A stretch of DNA of 6,839 bases from Leptolyngbya sp. SIO4C5 (GCA_010671965.1 JAAHIC010000240.1:1-6839), one strand, 5' to 3'; positions 1 through 5,776 are shown, counted from the stretch's first letter. The notes: generated by a model not told the origin, from the sequence alone. Numbers and translations: made by a program.

Positions 1-30
1 TGGATTACTGGGAGGATACCCAGTAATCCA
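1..30. repeat. perfect 12-bp inverted repeat at the window edge
   Basis: TGGATTACTGGG at 1-12 and CCCAGTAATCCA at 19-30 are exact reverse complements around a 6-base loop. The repeat lies inside the ATPase reading frame, where such a long perfect hairpin is unexpected. No T-run follows on either strand, so it does not look like an intrinsic terminator. It could be a real element or a fold-back artefact if base 1 is also a contig end. Confidence 0.8.
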
Positions 31-626
31 GAAAACCACTCTCCAAAATTGGATCCATCTCGCTTTAGTTCTAGAGTTTCGCCATTAGAGTCACCCGTCA
101 TTAAGCTGGGAATAGGCGATAAGATAATCATGCGCGCCAGCCAGGTTTTAAAAATATGAAGCGGATCAGTTTCAGATCTCTCCTGAATTAACGGCAGCGC
201 AACCAAATGCCAATCTACTAAAAACTGGGCTTCGCGATCGTGAGCATTTAGCGTAACTTGGGCTTCTCGCCTAGAGTAAATTGAATTTCCTGAAACCAAA
301 AGCTGTTCTTCAAAGACTCGTAACTCTTTGAATCCATCTGGCAGTTCTAGCGCAATTATATATTTGTATAATTTTTCTTTGATAAGTACTTCTATCTCAA
401 ATCGGATAGGAATGTTAGATCTGCCAGCCGAAAAATCTTTGGCTTGGATGAGTTTTCCAATTCTATTGGTGCCTCGACCAATATTTTGTAATACCTCTAG
501 TGCATTGGCAATAGTTGATTTGCCTACGCCATTTTTGCCGATGAGCAGTGCAGAAGACATTGCTTTAAGAGACAGCTCAAAGTTTTCTAAGCATCTAAAG
601 TTGTGTACATAAAGTCTCTGAAGCAT
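1..626 (-). CDS. AAA family ATPase (RecF/SMC-like), N-terminal part, cut by the window edge
   Basis: The minus strand is open from an ATG at 624-626 to base 1, giving 208 residues with no stop. The start MLQRLYVHNFRCLENFEL is the usual first strand of RecF/SMC-like ATPases. A Walker A loop follows at residues 30-37 (GKNGVGKS), with catalytic K36 and S37. Walker B and signature motifs would lie in the missing part. An in-frame TGA nine bases upstream makes this ATG the first possible start; I see no good Shine-Dalgarno sequence. Residues 150-200 (TWLARMIILSPIPSLMTGDSN) look like a family of stand-alone predicted ATPases (AAA_15/AAA_21 type) that I remember from cyanobacteria. Their substrate is not established; some relatives act in DNA repair or phage defence. 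No partner gene is visible, because the gene points out of the window. I am sure of the ATPase class and unsure of the role. Confidence 0.85.
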   Translation of the reverse strand, partial: MLQRLYVHNFRCLENFELSLKAMSSALLIGKNGVGKSTIANALEVLQNIGRGTNRIGKLIQAKDFSAGRSNIPIRFEIEVLIKEKLYKYIIALELPDGFKELRVFEEQLLVSGNSIYSRREAQVTLNAHDREAQFLVDWHLVALPLIQERSETDPLHIFKTWLARMIILSPIPSLMTGDSNGETLELKRDGSNFGEWFSGLLGILPVI

Positions 627-722
627 AGTTAATCAATAACGATGATCATTTCCTTTGTCCTGACTAAAATAGCTTGGGGTGAACCGCGCTGACATGTTTT
701 AAGTGCATAATCTACATCACAG

Positions 723-751
723 TTGACGCCGATCGCCCGATATCGTACACT
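723..751 (+). promoter_or_regulatory. sigma-70-type promoter of the structured RNA
   Basis: A -35 box TTGACG (723-728) and a -10 box TACACT (746-751) are separated by exactly 17 bases. This is the best -35/-10 pair in the window. The predicted transcript start is near 758, which is also where the predicted closing stem of the RNA begins. The divergent ATPase gene starts about 100 bases to the left. Confidence 0.65.
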
Positions 752-757
752 CAGCCA

Positions 758-954
758 TTAAGCTGCAACGCCACAAACGTTACAGTCTGTTAACACAACC
801 GTAGGACTCAAAAACTCAGCAGCCCCTGAAGGTGTCGGAAGCACCAACAGGAGCCTAACCCAGCAAACTACCGAGCAGTTCGCGTGGGCTTAGGGGATTG
901 TACCCCTTAGCCACCTCGCTTTGCACTGCGCTGTTGCGGGGTGGCTAAGTTTTT
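758..954 (+). ncRNA. structured non-coding RNA of about 195 nt, possibly 6S-like
   Basis: The stretch has its own promoter and terminator and no convincing reading frame. By hand it folds as follows. A closing stem pairs 759-763 and 771-774 with 884-892. An apical stem pairs 802-809 with 851-857 (one bulged A). It carries on through CCTG/CAGG (825-828/848-851; its outermost pair competes for G851) and GGTG/CACC (831-834/842-845), with an AA/AA internal loop between them and a 7-base terminal loop. Small hairpins lie on both sides of the open centre (GTTACA...TGTTAAC near 779; AACT...AGTT at 866-880). A large central bubble with a small 3'-side hairpin, and a length near 190 nt, resemble 6S RNA, the regulator that binds RNA polymerase holoenzyme. 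I cannot confirm this family, and the closing stem is short for 6S. Other possibilities are another cyanobacterial small RNA or a leader. It is not tmRNA, RNase P RNA or SRP RNA by their conserved motifs. Confidence 0.6.
906..954 (+). terminator. rho-independent terminator of the structured RNA
   Basis: CTTAGCCACC (906-915) pairs perfectly with GGTGGCTAAG (940-949). The helix continues for four more pairs (916-919 with 936-939, one of them U-G), closes a 16-base loop, and is followed by five T residues (950-954). It lies 155 bases ahead of the next gene, so it should end the RNA rather than serve that gene. The CCCCT at 903-907 can alternatively pair with AGGGG at 892-896. Confidence 0.85.
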
Positions 955-983
955 GGGTTCTGGGACAGGAAAGGCAGGAAGAC

Positions 984-1069
984 GAAGGCAGAGAAATGTC
1001 GGGAAAGCAGGGCGAATAGTGCCTTATCTCTCGTACATTTTTGCCTTCTGCCCTCTGATTTTTGCCTTC
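984..1069. repeat. degenerate GCCTTC/GAAGGC short repeats
   Basis: ATTTTTGCCTTC occurs twice, at 1037-1048 and 1058-1069, 21 bases apart, with another GCC(T/C)TC-like unit (CTGCCCTC) between them. An inverted related word, GAAGGCAGAGAAAT, lies at 984-997. The stretch looks like the worn heptamer-type repeats common between cyanobacterial genes. An in-frame ATG at 941 would let this region be read as a protein extension, but its composition and the terminator at 906-954 argue against translation. Confidence 0.4.
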
Positions 1070-1108
1070 CTATCACCCAGATCCAAAATTCTTAAGGAGT
1101 ACAAATCC

Positions 1109-1339
1109 ATGTTTCAATCCAGCGATCGCCCCTCTGGGCCAACCACCGTGAACACTGCCGATACGCCTAACCGTGAACCCGTCCGGCACCTGCTGCTAGG
1201 TTCTGCCAGCGGCGTCCTTGCGGAAATCAAAAACCTGCATAAGCGCGGCCACTCCGAACCCAACGACTGGTCGCAACTCTTACCCACCGGACGCCCTGCC
1301 GAAGTGATGTCAATCCTGACTCGCTACGTGCAGCCGTAG
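1109..1339 (+). CDS. small conserved-looking protein of unknown function, 76 aa
   Basis: I chose ATG 1109 because AAGGAG at 1094-1099 lies at a normal distance ahead of it. The longer frame from 941 would start inside the terminator hairpin of the upstream RNA and be read through low-complexity repeats. The protein has a Ser/Thr/Pro-rich tail of about 22 residues, probably unstructured. A compact region follows: PVRHLLLGSASGVLAEIKNL (24-43), then NDWSQLLPTGRPAEVMSILTRYV (52-74). I remember short cyanobacterial proteins with this pattern (PVRHLLIGS..., W...LLP, GEVMSIL) and no assigned function. There is no signal peptide, membrane segment or metal site. It is a single-gene unit that runs towards the acetyltransferase gene. 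Confidence 0.8.
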   Translation: MFQSSDRPSGPTTVNTADTPNREPVRHLLLGSASGVLAEIKNLHKRGHSEPNDWSQLLPTGRPAEVMSILTRYVQP

Positions 1340-1354
1340 CCTGTTAACTCGTCG

Positions 1355-1373
1355 GGGCATTGCCGCAATGCCC
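1355..1373. terminator. hairpin between two convergent genes
   Basis: GGGCATTG (1355-1362) and CAATGCCC (1366-1373) form a perfect 8-bp stem with a 3-base loop. It begins 15 bases after the stop of the plus-strand small gene and ends 23 bases beyond the stop of the minus-strand acetyltransferase gene, so it could end both transcripts. No U-tract follows on either strand, so it may be a stabiliser of 3' ends or a weak terminator. Confidence 0.5.
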
Positions 1374-1396
1374 TGGGATAATCCTACAAAACCTGG

Positions 1397-1993
1397 TTAC
1401 TGACAATCAGAGTCTGCAATCGAGCGGACTATCCTTGCTGGATTGCCAACGGCAAGGACATTCTCTGGGAGGTCTTGCGTGACTACTGCTCCCGCACCAA
1501 CCACTGTGTTGGCTCCGATATTAACACCGGGGCAGACAATCACCCCGCCACCAAGCCAAACGTTGTCACCGATAGCGATTGAGCGTGAACTTTCCCACTT
1601 CGCTAGACGGGCCGATGGTTCAAGTGGATGCGTCGCCGTGAGCAGTTGGACATTTGGCCCAATTTGAACATCATTGCCAATCTCTATCTTGCCGACATCT
1701 AGACAAATCAATCCCCAGTTCGCGAAGCTACGAGCGCCAATACTCGTTTGAAAACCGTAGTCGCATCGAATGGGTGGGCGTATGATCGTGCCTTCACCAA
1801 CACTGGCAAACAATTTGCGAAGGATACGATCCCGTTCCAGTTGATCATTGCCATTGGTTGCATTGAATGCGGCAACCAAGTTTGCCGCTCGGTTGCTATC
1901 ACGAATAAGCGAGGGATCATCGGCAATGTAGTGATCACCAGCAAGCATGCGATCGCGCTGTGAGCGTCCGTCGGGTAGGAAGCGTTTATCCAT
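1397..1993 (-). CDS. maltose/galactoside-type O-acetyltransferase (hexapeptide repeat)
   Basis: This 198-residue protein should move an acetyl group from acetyl-CoA to a sugar hydroxyl, in the cytoplasm as a trimer. Residues 12-66 form the maltose-acetyltransferase N-terminal domain (RDRMLAGDHYIADDPSL...). RPPIRCDYGF (72-81) and LLTATHPLEP (117-126) are family signatures, with H122 the expected catalytic base. Left-handed beta-helix hexapeptides run from about 83 to 178 (IEIGND, IAIGDNVWLGGG, VNIGANTVVGAGAVV), and GNPARIVR (183-190) is the usual C-terminal motif. Length and motifs match Maa/LacA/NodL enzymes. The natural acceptor cannot be read from sequence, so I give no symbol. The ATG at 1993 fits the N-terminus of the family, although the Shine-Dalgarno sequence is weak (AGAGA). 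It lies downstream of tex with a separate promoter near 2095. Confidence 0.92.
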   Translation of the reverse strand: MDKRFLPDGRSQRDRMLAGDHYIADDPSLIRDSNRAANLVAAFNATNGNDQLERDRILRKLFASVGEGTIIRPPIRCDYGFQTSIGARSFANWGLICLDVGKIEIGNDVQIGPNVQLLTATHPLEPSARLAKWESSRSIAIGDNVWLGGGVIVCPGVNIGANTVVGAGAVVTQDLPENVLAVGNPARIVRSIADSDCQ

Positions 1994-2072
1994 ATTGTCT
2001 CTAGGGTTGCAACCCGTGCTTCAAGTTGCTGCGAAGGATTGTCGAGTTGCTGAGAAGCCGTAGAAAATGCTG

Positions 2073-2086
2073 AGCATTCAAATGCT
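2073..2086. promoter_or_regulatory. palindrome at the acetyltransferase transcript start, possible operator
   Basis: AGCATT (2073-2078) and AATGCT (2081-2086) are exact reverse complements separated by two bases. The predicted transcript start from the -10 box at 2093-2098 falls at about 2086, inside this palindrome. A repressor site would suit the position; no regulator is identified. Confidence 0.35.
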
Positions 2087-2092
2087 GGCCGC

Positions 2093-2101
2093 ATTATAGC
2101 A
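2093..2101 (-). promoter_or_regulatory. extended -10 promoter for the acetyltransferase
   Basis: On the minus strand the sequence reads TGCTATAAT: a perfect -10 hexamer with the TG dinucleotide one base upstream. I find no good -35 box at 16-18 bases, which extended -10 promoters can do without. The leader would be about 93 nt, up to the ATG at 1993. The promoter lies between the tex stop and the acetyltransferase, so the latter need not depend on tex transcription. Confidence 0.55.
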
Positions 2102-2160
2102 ACCTACTTGTGGGCAGTTGCGGCCTTTGACCAAGCTACGCACCAGTGCCAGATTGCCCT

Positions 2161-4419
2161 TTAACGCCGATTAAACTTTGCCTTGAGATCGTCTAGCGTC
2201 GGTGCAGACTGTTGCGATCGCTTACCTTTTCCGGTCTTTGGTTTTGGCGCATTTGAAGTTTGGCCAGTCTGCGATCGCATCGACAGGCTAATCCGCTTCA
2301 GCCGCTCATCCACTTCTAGCACCCGCACTTTGACGATCTGACCCACTTGCACAATCTCTTTGGGGTCTTTGACAAAGCGATCGGCAAGCTGGGAAATATG
2401 CACCAGTCCGTCCTGATGCACGCCGACATCTACAAAGGCACCGAAGTTAGCAACGTTTGTCACCACTCCTTCTAGCTCCAGACCGGGCGTCAGGTCGCTG
2501 ATCTCGCTAATGTCTTCCCGGAACTGGGCATAGGCGAACTGATCGCGGGGGTCGCGTCCGGGTTTTTCTAGCTCTTGCAGAATGTCCTTGAGGGTGAGTT
2601 CTCCAGTGGTTTCGGTGACGTAGCGCTGCAGGTTGAGACGATGCAGGCGGTCTTGGGCCTGAGGGATTTGAGTCAGGGATAGGTCGAGGTCAGCGGCGAT
2701 CGCCTCCACAACGTCATAGCTTTCTGGGTGAACAGCGGTATTGTCCAGCGGGTTGTCGCCATTGCGGATGCGCAAAAAGCCTGCCGCCTGCTCAAAGGCT
2801 TTGGGGCCAAGCTTGCTTACCTTGAGGAGCTGTTTGCGGTTTCCAAACGCGCCGTTCTGATTGCGATAGGCCACGATGTTGTTTGCCACCGCGCCGCTAA
2901 TGCCGGACACGTAGGTCAGCAGCTCTTTAGAGGCATTGTTCAAGTCCACGCCCACGTAGTTAACGCAGCTTTCCACCGTTTCGTCCAGCTGTTTGCGCAG
3001 CCGCTTTTGATCAACGTCGTGCTGATACTGGCCGACGCCGATGGATTTGGGGTCAATTTTCACCAACTCTGCCAGCGGATCTTGCAGGCGGCGGGCAATG
3101 CTGATAGCGCCCCGCACGGTGATGTCGAGGTCAGGAAATTCCGCGATCGCCACGTCGCTCGCAGAATAGATTGACGCCCCGGACTCATTCACCAGCACCT
3201 TGATCGGCGGCTTTGGCACCTGCTTCAGCACCTCTGCCACAAAACCATCGGTCTCTCGGCCAGCGGTGCCGTTGCCAATGGCGATCAGCTCAATTTTATG
3301 CTGAGCGATGAGGCGCTTGAGAGTCTCTGCCGCCTCGGTGCGCCGCCCTTCGGACTGATGCGGAAAGATGGCCTGATATTCCAAAAACTTGCCCGTAGCG
3401 TCCACGGCTGCCACCTTGCACCCGGTACGAAAGCCCGGATCAATGCCCAGAGTAGGCTTCATCCCCGCCGGAGCCGCCAGTAGCAGATTTCTTAAATTGG
3501 CTTCAAAGGTTTCGATCGACTGCTCATCGGCCCAGGCTTTTTTCTCCGCAATCACCTCGTTGGTGAGGGAAGGCTGCATCAGTCGCCGAAAGGCATCTTC
3601 CACCACTGCCCGGTAAAACGGGCGAACAACGGGCGATCGCGTCTGAATCACCTGCGCCTCTAGCTGCGCCAAGATTTTTTCCGGCTCAAAGGTTAGCTCC
3701 AGTTTTAAGATGCCTTCTTTCTGACCCCGCAGCAGCGCCAAGATATTGTGAGGAGCCGCGTTCTTCAGCGGAATCTGGTAGCGGCGGTACATCTCATACT
3801 TGGTGGTGCCCTCAGGATAGTCCGATTTGATCGTGGACTCTAATGCTCCCGTCTTGAGCAAAAAGGTGCGCACTTCGGCCCGCAGCTCGGCCCGCTCGGC
3901 AACTTCCTCAGCCAGAATATCGGCGGCCCCCTGCAGGGCTGCTTCTGCCGTTTCCACTTCCCGTTCAGGGTTCACGTATTTAGCAGCTTCGGCGGTCAGC
4001 TCTTTGACCTTTTCCCCGCTTTGATTGAGCTGCCGCAGCCAGTCTGCCAGCGGTTCCAAGCCTTTCTCGCGGGCGGCGGTGGCGCGGGTGCGGCGTTTGG
4101 GGCGGTAGGGCAGATAGAGATCTTCTAGCTCTGTCTTTTGAGTGCAGGCTTCAATCTGTCGCTTGAGTTCCGGGGTGAGTTTGCCCTGCTCGTCAATGGC
4201 TTTGAGAATCACCTGCTGGCGATCGCCCAAATCTTTTAGGTAAGCGAAGCGATCGCTCAGTTCCCGTAGCTGAGTCTCGTCTAGGTTGCCGGTGCGCTCT
4301 TTGCGGTAGCGGGCGATGAAGGGCACCGTAGCCCCCTCTGCAAACAGGGAAAGCGCTGCTTCGACCTGAAACGGCTGCAGGGAGAGTTCGCGGGTGAGCT
4401 GCTGGGAAATGTCTAACAT
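2161..4419 (-). CDS. tex: Tex, S1-domain RNA-binding transcription accessory protein
   Basis: The protein has 752 residues, close to the usual 720-780 of Tex/YhgF. Order of parts: a helical N-terminal region with the family start (PFIARYRKERTGNLDE, 33-48), a long helical stretch to about 315, a YqgF-like RNase H fold (about 322-450; LGIDPGFRTGCKVAAVD, IGNGTAGRET at 381-390, NESGASIYSAS at 411-421), the GVGQYQHDV motif (461-469), a helix-hairpin-helix (about 500-555; YVSGISGAVANNIVAYR), an S1 domain (about 646-716; GVVTNVANFGAFVDVGVHQDGLVHISQ), and a Lys-rich tail. Tex binds RNA and associates with transcription; in other bacteria it affects toxin and virulence gene expression. The start at 4419 fits the family N-terminus. 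There is no clear Shine-Dalgarno sequence; a TAAAAT at 4448-4453 (minus strand) may be a -10 box. No T-rich terminator follows the stop, so read-through into the acetyltransferase gene is possible. Four or more antisense frames over this gene are shadows. Confidence 0.97.
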   Translation of the reverse strand: MLDISQQLTRELSLQPFQVEAALSLFAEGATVPFIARYRKERTGNLDETQLRELSDRFAYLKDLGDRQQVILKAIDEQGKLTPELKRQIEACTQKTELEDLYLPYRPKRRTRATAAREKGLEPLADWLRQLNQSGEKVKELTAEAAKYVNPEREVETAEAALQGAADILAEEVAERAELRAEVRTFLLKTGALESTIKSDYPEGTTKYEMYRRYQIPLKNAAPHNILALLRGQKEGILKLELTFEPEKILAQLEAQVIQTRSPVVRPFYRAVVEDAFRRLMQPSLTNEVIAEKKAWADEQSIETFEANLRNLLLAAPAGMKPTLGIDPGFRTGCKVAAVDATGKFLEYQAIFPHQSEGRRTEAAETLKRLIAQHKIELIAIGNGTAGRETDGFVAEVLKQVPKPPIKVLVNESGASIYSASDVAIAEFPDLDITVRGAISIARRLQDPLAELVKIDPKSIGVGQYQHDVDQKRLRKQLDETVESCVNYVGVDLNNASKELLTYVSGISGAVANNIVAYRNQNGAFGNRKQLLKVSKLGPKAFEQAAGFLRIRNGDNPLDNTAVHPESYDVVEAIAADLDLSLTQIPQAQDRLHRLNLQRYVTETTGELTLKDILQELEKPGRDPRDQFAYAQFREDISEISDLTPGLELEGVVTNVANFGAFVDVGVHQDGLVHISQLADRFVKDPKEIVQVGQIVKVRVLEVDERLKRISLSMRSQTGQTSNAPKPKTGKGKRSQQSAPTLDDLKAKFNRR

Positions 4420-4586
4420 GCGATCGCGTTCAGGTTATCGGGTTCCTATTTTAGTGCCAGAGAGCGGAGGATGCGTAGAAATGGGGCTAAAACCGCTGTG
4501 TTTTGCGGCGATTGAATTATCAGAAAGCGAATTTTCGCCAGTGGGGCTGCAGGCTCAAGGTACGGTAAAACCCAATTCAACAGGTA

Positions 4587-4626
4587 GCTAAAACCGAAAT
4601 TAGCAAACGAACAAAGTTCTTACAAT
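4587..4626 (+). promoter_or_regulatory. probable hspA promoter with an overlapping inverted repeat
   Basis: TACAAT at 4621-4626 is a good -10 box. The -35 region is weak: ATTAGC or TTAGCA at 4599-4605 with 15-16-base spacing. GCTAA (4587-4591) and TTAGC (4600-4604) form an inverted repeat over the -35 region. Transcription would start near 4633 and give a leader of about 77 nt. I looked for the CIRCE operator (TTAGCACTC-N9-GAGTGCTAA) and it is absent; only the half-like word TTAGCA is present. Confidence 0.4.
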
Positions 4627-4684
4627 AAAAAACGTAAGGATGACAAACAAAGCAAAGTCATTCCAACCATTAAAAACCTATCAA

Positions 4685-4709
4685 AAACTGTTTTGAGGGA
4701 GGAAAGTTT
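4685..4709 (+). promoter_or_regulatory. possible RNA thermometer over the hspA ribosome binding site
   Basis: The strong Shine-Dalgarno sequence GGGAGGA (4697-4703) precedes ATG 4710. AAACT (4685-4689) pairs with AGTTT (4705-4709). After one bulged G, TTTT (4691-4694) pairs with GGAA (4701-4704) through two U-A and two U-G pairs, leaving the loop GAGGGA. The stem is short and almost free of G-C pairs, so it should melt easily on warming. Short thermometers of this kind are reported for cyanobacterial hsp17/hspA leaders. The fold is mine, made by hand, and UUCC at 4661-4664 offers an alternative partner for GGAA. Confidence 0.4.
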
Positions 4710-5165
4710 ATGTCTATTGTTCGACTCGATCCTTGGCGCGAAATTGACACGCTGCAGCGTCGAATGAATCGGATGTTTGAAGACGCTTTAGCCCCTGCTT
4801 CTTTGGATGATTTTAGCGGGTTTGCTAATATTCCGGCGGCTGAGCTGAGCGAAACAGAGGAGGCCGTTCATCTGAAACTAGAGATTCCCGGTATTGATGC
4901 TAAAGATCTCAATGTCGAAGTGACGGCAGATACGGTTTCTGTCAGCGGTGAGCGCAAGTCTGAAGAGAAGTTTGAGTCTAACGGTTCTATGCGCACCGAG
5001 TTTCGCTACGGCAAGTTTCAGCGCTCTATCTCGCTGCCGACGCGAATCCAAAATACCGCAGCCAAAGCTGACTACAAGGATGGTATTTTGCATCTAACGC
5101 TGCCCAAGGCCGAAGAAGAAAGAAACAAGATTGTCAAAGTCAATATTGGCGAAGTCAATGCCTAG
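4710..5165 (+). CDS. hspA: small heat shock protein HspA (Hsp20/alpha-crystallin)
   Basis: This 151-residue ATP-independent chaperone binds unfolding proteins during heat and light stress and, in cyanobacteria, also protects thylakoid membranes and phycobilisomes. The N-terminal arm (1-40, RLDPWREIDTLQRRMNRMFED) is typical of the bacterial class A proteins. The alpha-crystallin domain spans about 43-145: VHLKLEIPGIDAKDLNVEV (53-71), VSVSGERKSEE (77-86), FRYGKFQRSISLP (98-110) and the signature AKADYKDGILHLTLPKAEE (118-136). It ends in VKVNIGEVNA, where a V-x-V/I-type contact motif may sit. The length is normal for the family. The Shine-Dalgarno sequence is strong and may be masked in a hairpin. 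It is a single-gene unit with its own terminator. The symbol follows cyanobacterial usage; hsp17 or hsp16.6 would be equivalent. Confidence 0.95.
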   Translation: MSIVRLDPWREIDTLQRRMNRMFEDALAPASLDDFSGFANIPAAELSETEEAVHLKLEIPGIDAKDLNVEVTADTVSVSGERKSEEKFESNGSMRTEFRYGKFQRSISLPTRIQNTAAKADYKDGILHLTLPKAEEERNKIVKVNIGEVNA

Positions 5166-5202
5166 TTATTTCTAACGAGGCACATACTAGCTAAATAGCT
5201 TT

Positions 5203-5229
5203 AGCCCGAACGTTCAGGTTCGGGCTTTT
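5203..5229 (+). terminator. rho-independent terminator of hspA
   Basis: AGCCCGAAC (5203-5211) pairs perfectly with GTTCGGGCT (5218-5226) around a 6-base loop. A run of four T residues ends at 5229, just before the stop of the convergent gene. On the opposite strand no U-tract follows the hairpin, so for the minus-strand gene it would act weakly, if at all. Confidence 0.88.
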
Positions 5230-5234
5230 CTAAT

Positions 5235-5738
5235 TCAATCATCTTGCAAAATATCAGCTTCTTCTCGATATAAAAGCTGGATGTCGGCTCGCAAAGCGCT
5301 GCGAAAAGCGCCTTTAGCCTGCCAAATTCGATCTATTTGTTCTTTGGCATATTTGCCGTCTTTAGCGGGCTTTTCTCTCAAAACTCGCCGCAAGCGATAA
5401 AGCGTCTGCACGGCATTTCGAGATAAAAGTAAGAAAGCTTTGGTGCTGTGCCACTGGTCAAGCTTCAGCAATAAATCATTGAAGTATTCTGGGCGCTGGG
5501 GGTCTGCCTGAGCCGCGATTCGGGACTTGCGCAGTCCGTCAGTGATAGCGATCGCTTCAGGATAGACTTCCAAACGAGCGCTATACAGCTTGGTGGTCAT
5601 GTTGCGCTCTAGCTCTCGCTCAAAGCGATCGCGCTCAGACTTCAAGGCGTTTCGGTTAGCCACAAAGGAAATAAGTGCAATAAGGACGGAAACGGTTGCA
5701 GCGATCGCGGCGCTCAGAAGCCCTACCAGTAGCTCCAT
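5235..5738 (-). CDS. uncharacterised membrane-anchored protein with charged helical region
   Basis: I do not recognise a named family. The 167-residue protein begins with one hydrophobic segment (about 4-28, LVGLLSAAIAATVSVLIALISFVA) directly at the N-terminus, followed by a highly charged, probably coiled helix (29-48, NRNALKSERDRFERELERNM). The rest is predicted soluble and mostly helical, with KLYSARLEVYPEAIAITDGLRKS (50-72) its most distinctive part. Tryptophans at 96 and 139 and many Arg/Lys residues follow. The membrane segment is probably a signal anchor; positive charge after it favours a cytoplasmic C-terminal part. GAGG (5747-5750 on the plus map) lies 8 bases ahead of the ATG. A clear -10 box and two inverted repeats sit upstream. 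Proteins of this plan (short anchor, then a helical R-L-E-x-Y-P region) occur in many bacteria without known function. Confidence 0.8.
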   Translation of the reverse strand: MELLVGLLSAAIAATVSVLIALISFVANRNALKSERDRFERELERNMTTKLYSARLEVYPEAIAITDGLRKSRIAAQADPQRPEYFNDLLLKLDQWHSTKAFLLLSRNAVQTLYRLRRVLREKPAKDGKYAKEQIDRIWQAKGAFRSALRADIQLLYREEADILQDD

Positions 5739-5758
5739 CTAGGTTGCCTCAACTTATT

Positions 5759-5774
5759 TAATTGCCGTCAATTA
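5759..5774. promoter_or_regulatory. palindrome over the -10 box of the membrane-protein gene
   Basis: TAATTG (5759-5764) and CAATTA (5769-5774) are exact reverse complements around CCGT. The right arm overlaps the -10 box at 5771-5776 and the left arm covers the predicted transcript start. This is a classic place for a repressor operator. Confidence 0.4.
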
Positions 5775-5776
5775 TA
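5771..5776 (-). promoter_or_regulatory. -10 box for the membrane-protein gene
   Basis: The minus strand reads TATAAT, a perfect -10 hexamer. No -35 consensus is seen at 17 bases; that position is occupied by a second inverted repeat (5780-5797). The transcript would start near 5764 and have a leader of about 26 nt that contains the GAGG ribosome binding site. Confidence 0.5.

Noticed and set aside
328..612. Plus-strand frame of 94 aa opposite the ATPase
   Set aside because: The minus strand encodes a clear Walker A protein over the same bases.
758..954. tmRNA, RNase P RNA, SRP RNA or a known riboswitch
   Set aside because: I found none of their conserved cores (for example GGAAGGAAGCAG of SRP RNA, AGAGGAAAGTCC of RNase P RNA, the tmRNA acceptor end, or the thiamine and cobalamin boxes).
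941..1108. Upstream extension of the small gene to an ATG at 941
   Set aside because: The start falls inside the terminator stem of the RNA, the sequence is repeat-like, and ATG 1109 has a good AAGGAG ahead of it.
1994..2094. A coding-looking minus-strand frame ahead of the acetyltransferase (SQQLDNPSQQLEARVATLE)
   Set aside because: Its ATG overlaps the -10 box TATAAT, so it would not be in the transcript, and the frame then runs out of phase through the acetyltransferase. It could be a remnant of an older gene, but nothing else supports that.
2728..3174. Long plus-strand frame opposite tex (148 aa)
   Set aside because: It lies wholly opposite conserved Tex domains and has no ribosome binding site or recognisable domain; it is a shadow of high-GC coding.
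4527..4538. GCGAA-TT-TTCGC mini hairpin between tex and hspA
   Set aside because: Five pairs with a 2-base loop, no T-run and no promoter at hand; compatible with chance.
4587..4626. CIRCE/HrcA operator ahead of hspA
   Set aside because: Only TTAGCA resembles a half site; the required TTAGCACTC-N9-GAGTGCTAA is absent.
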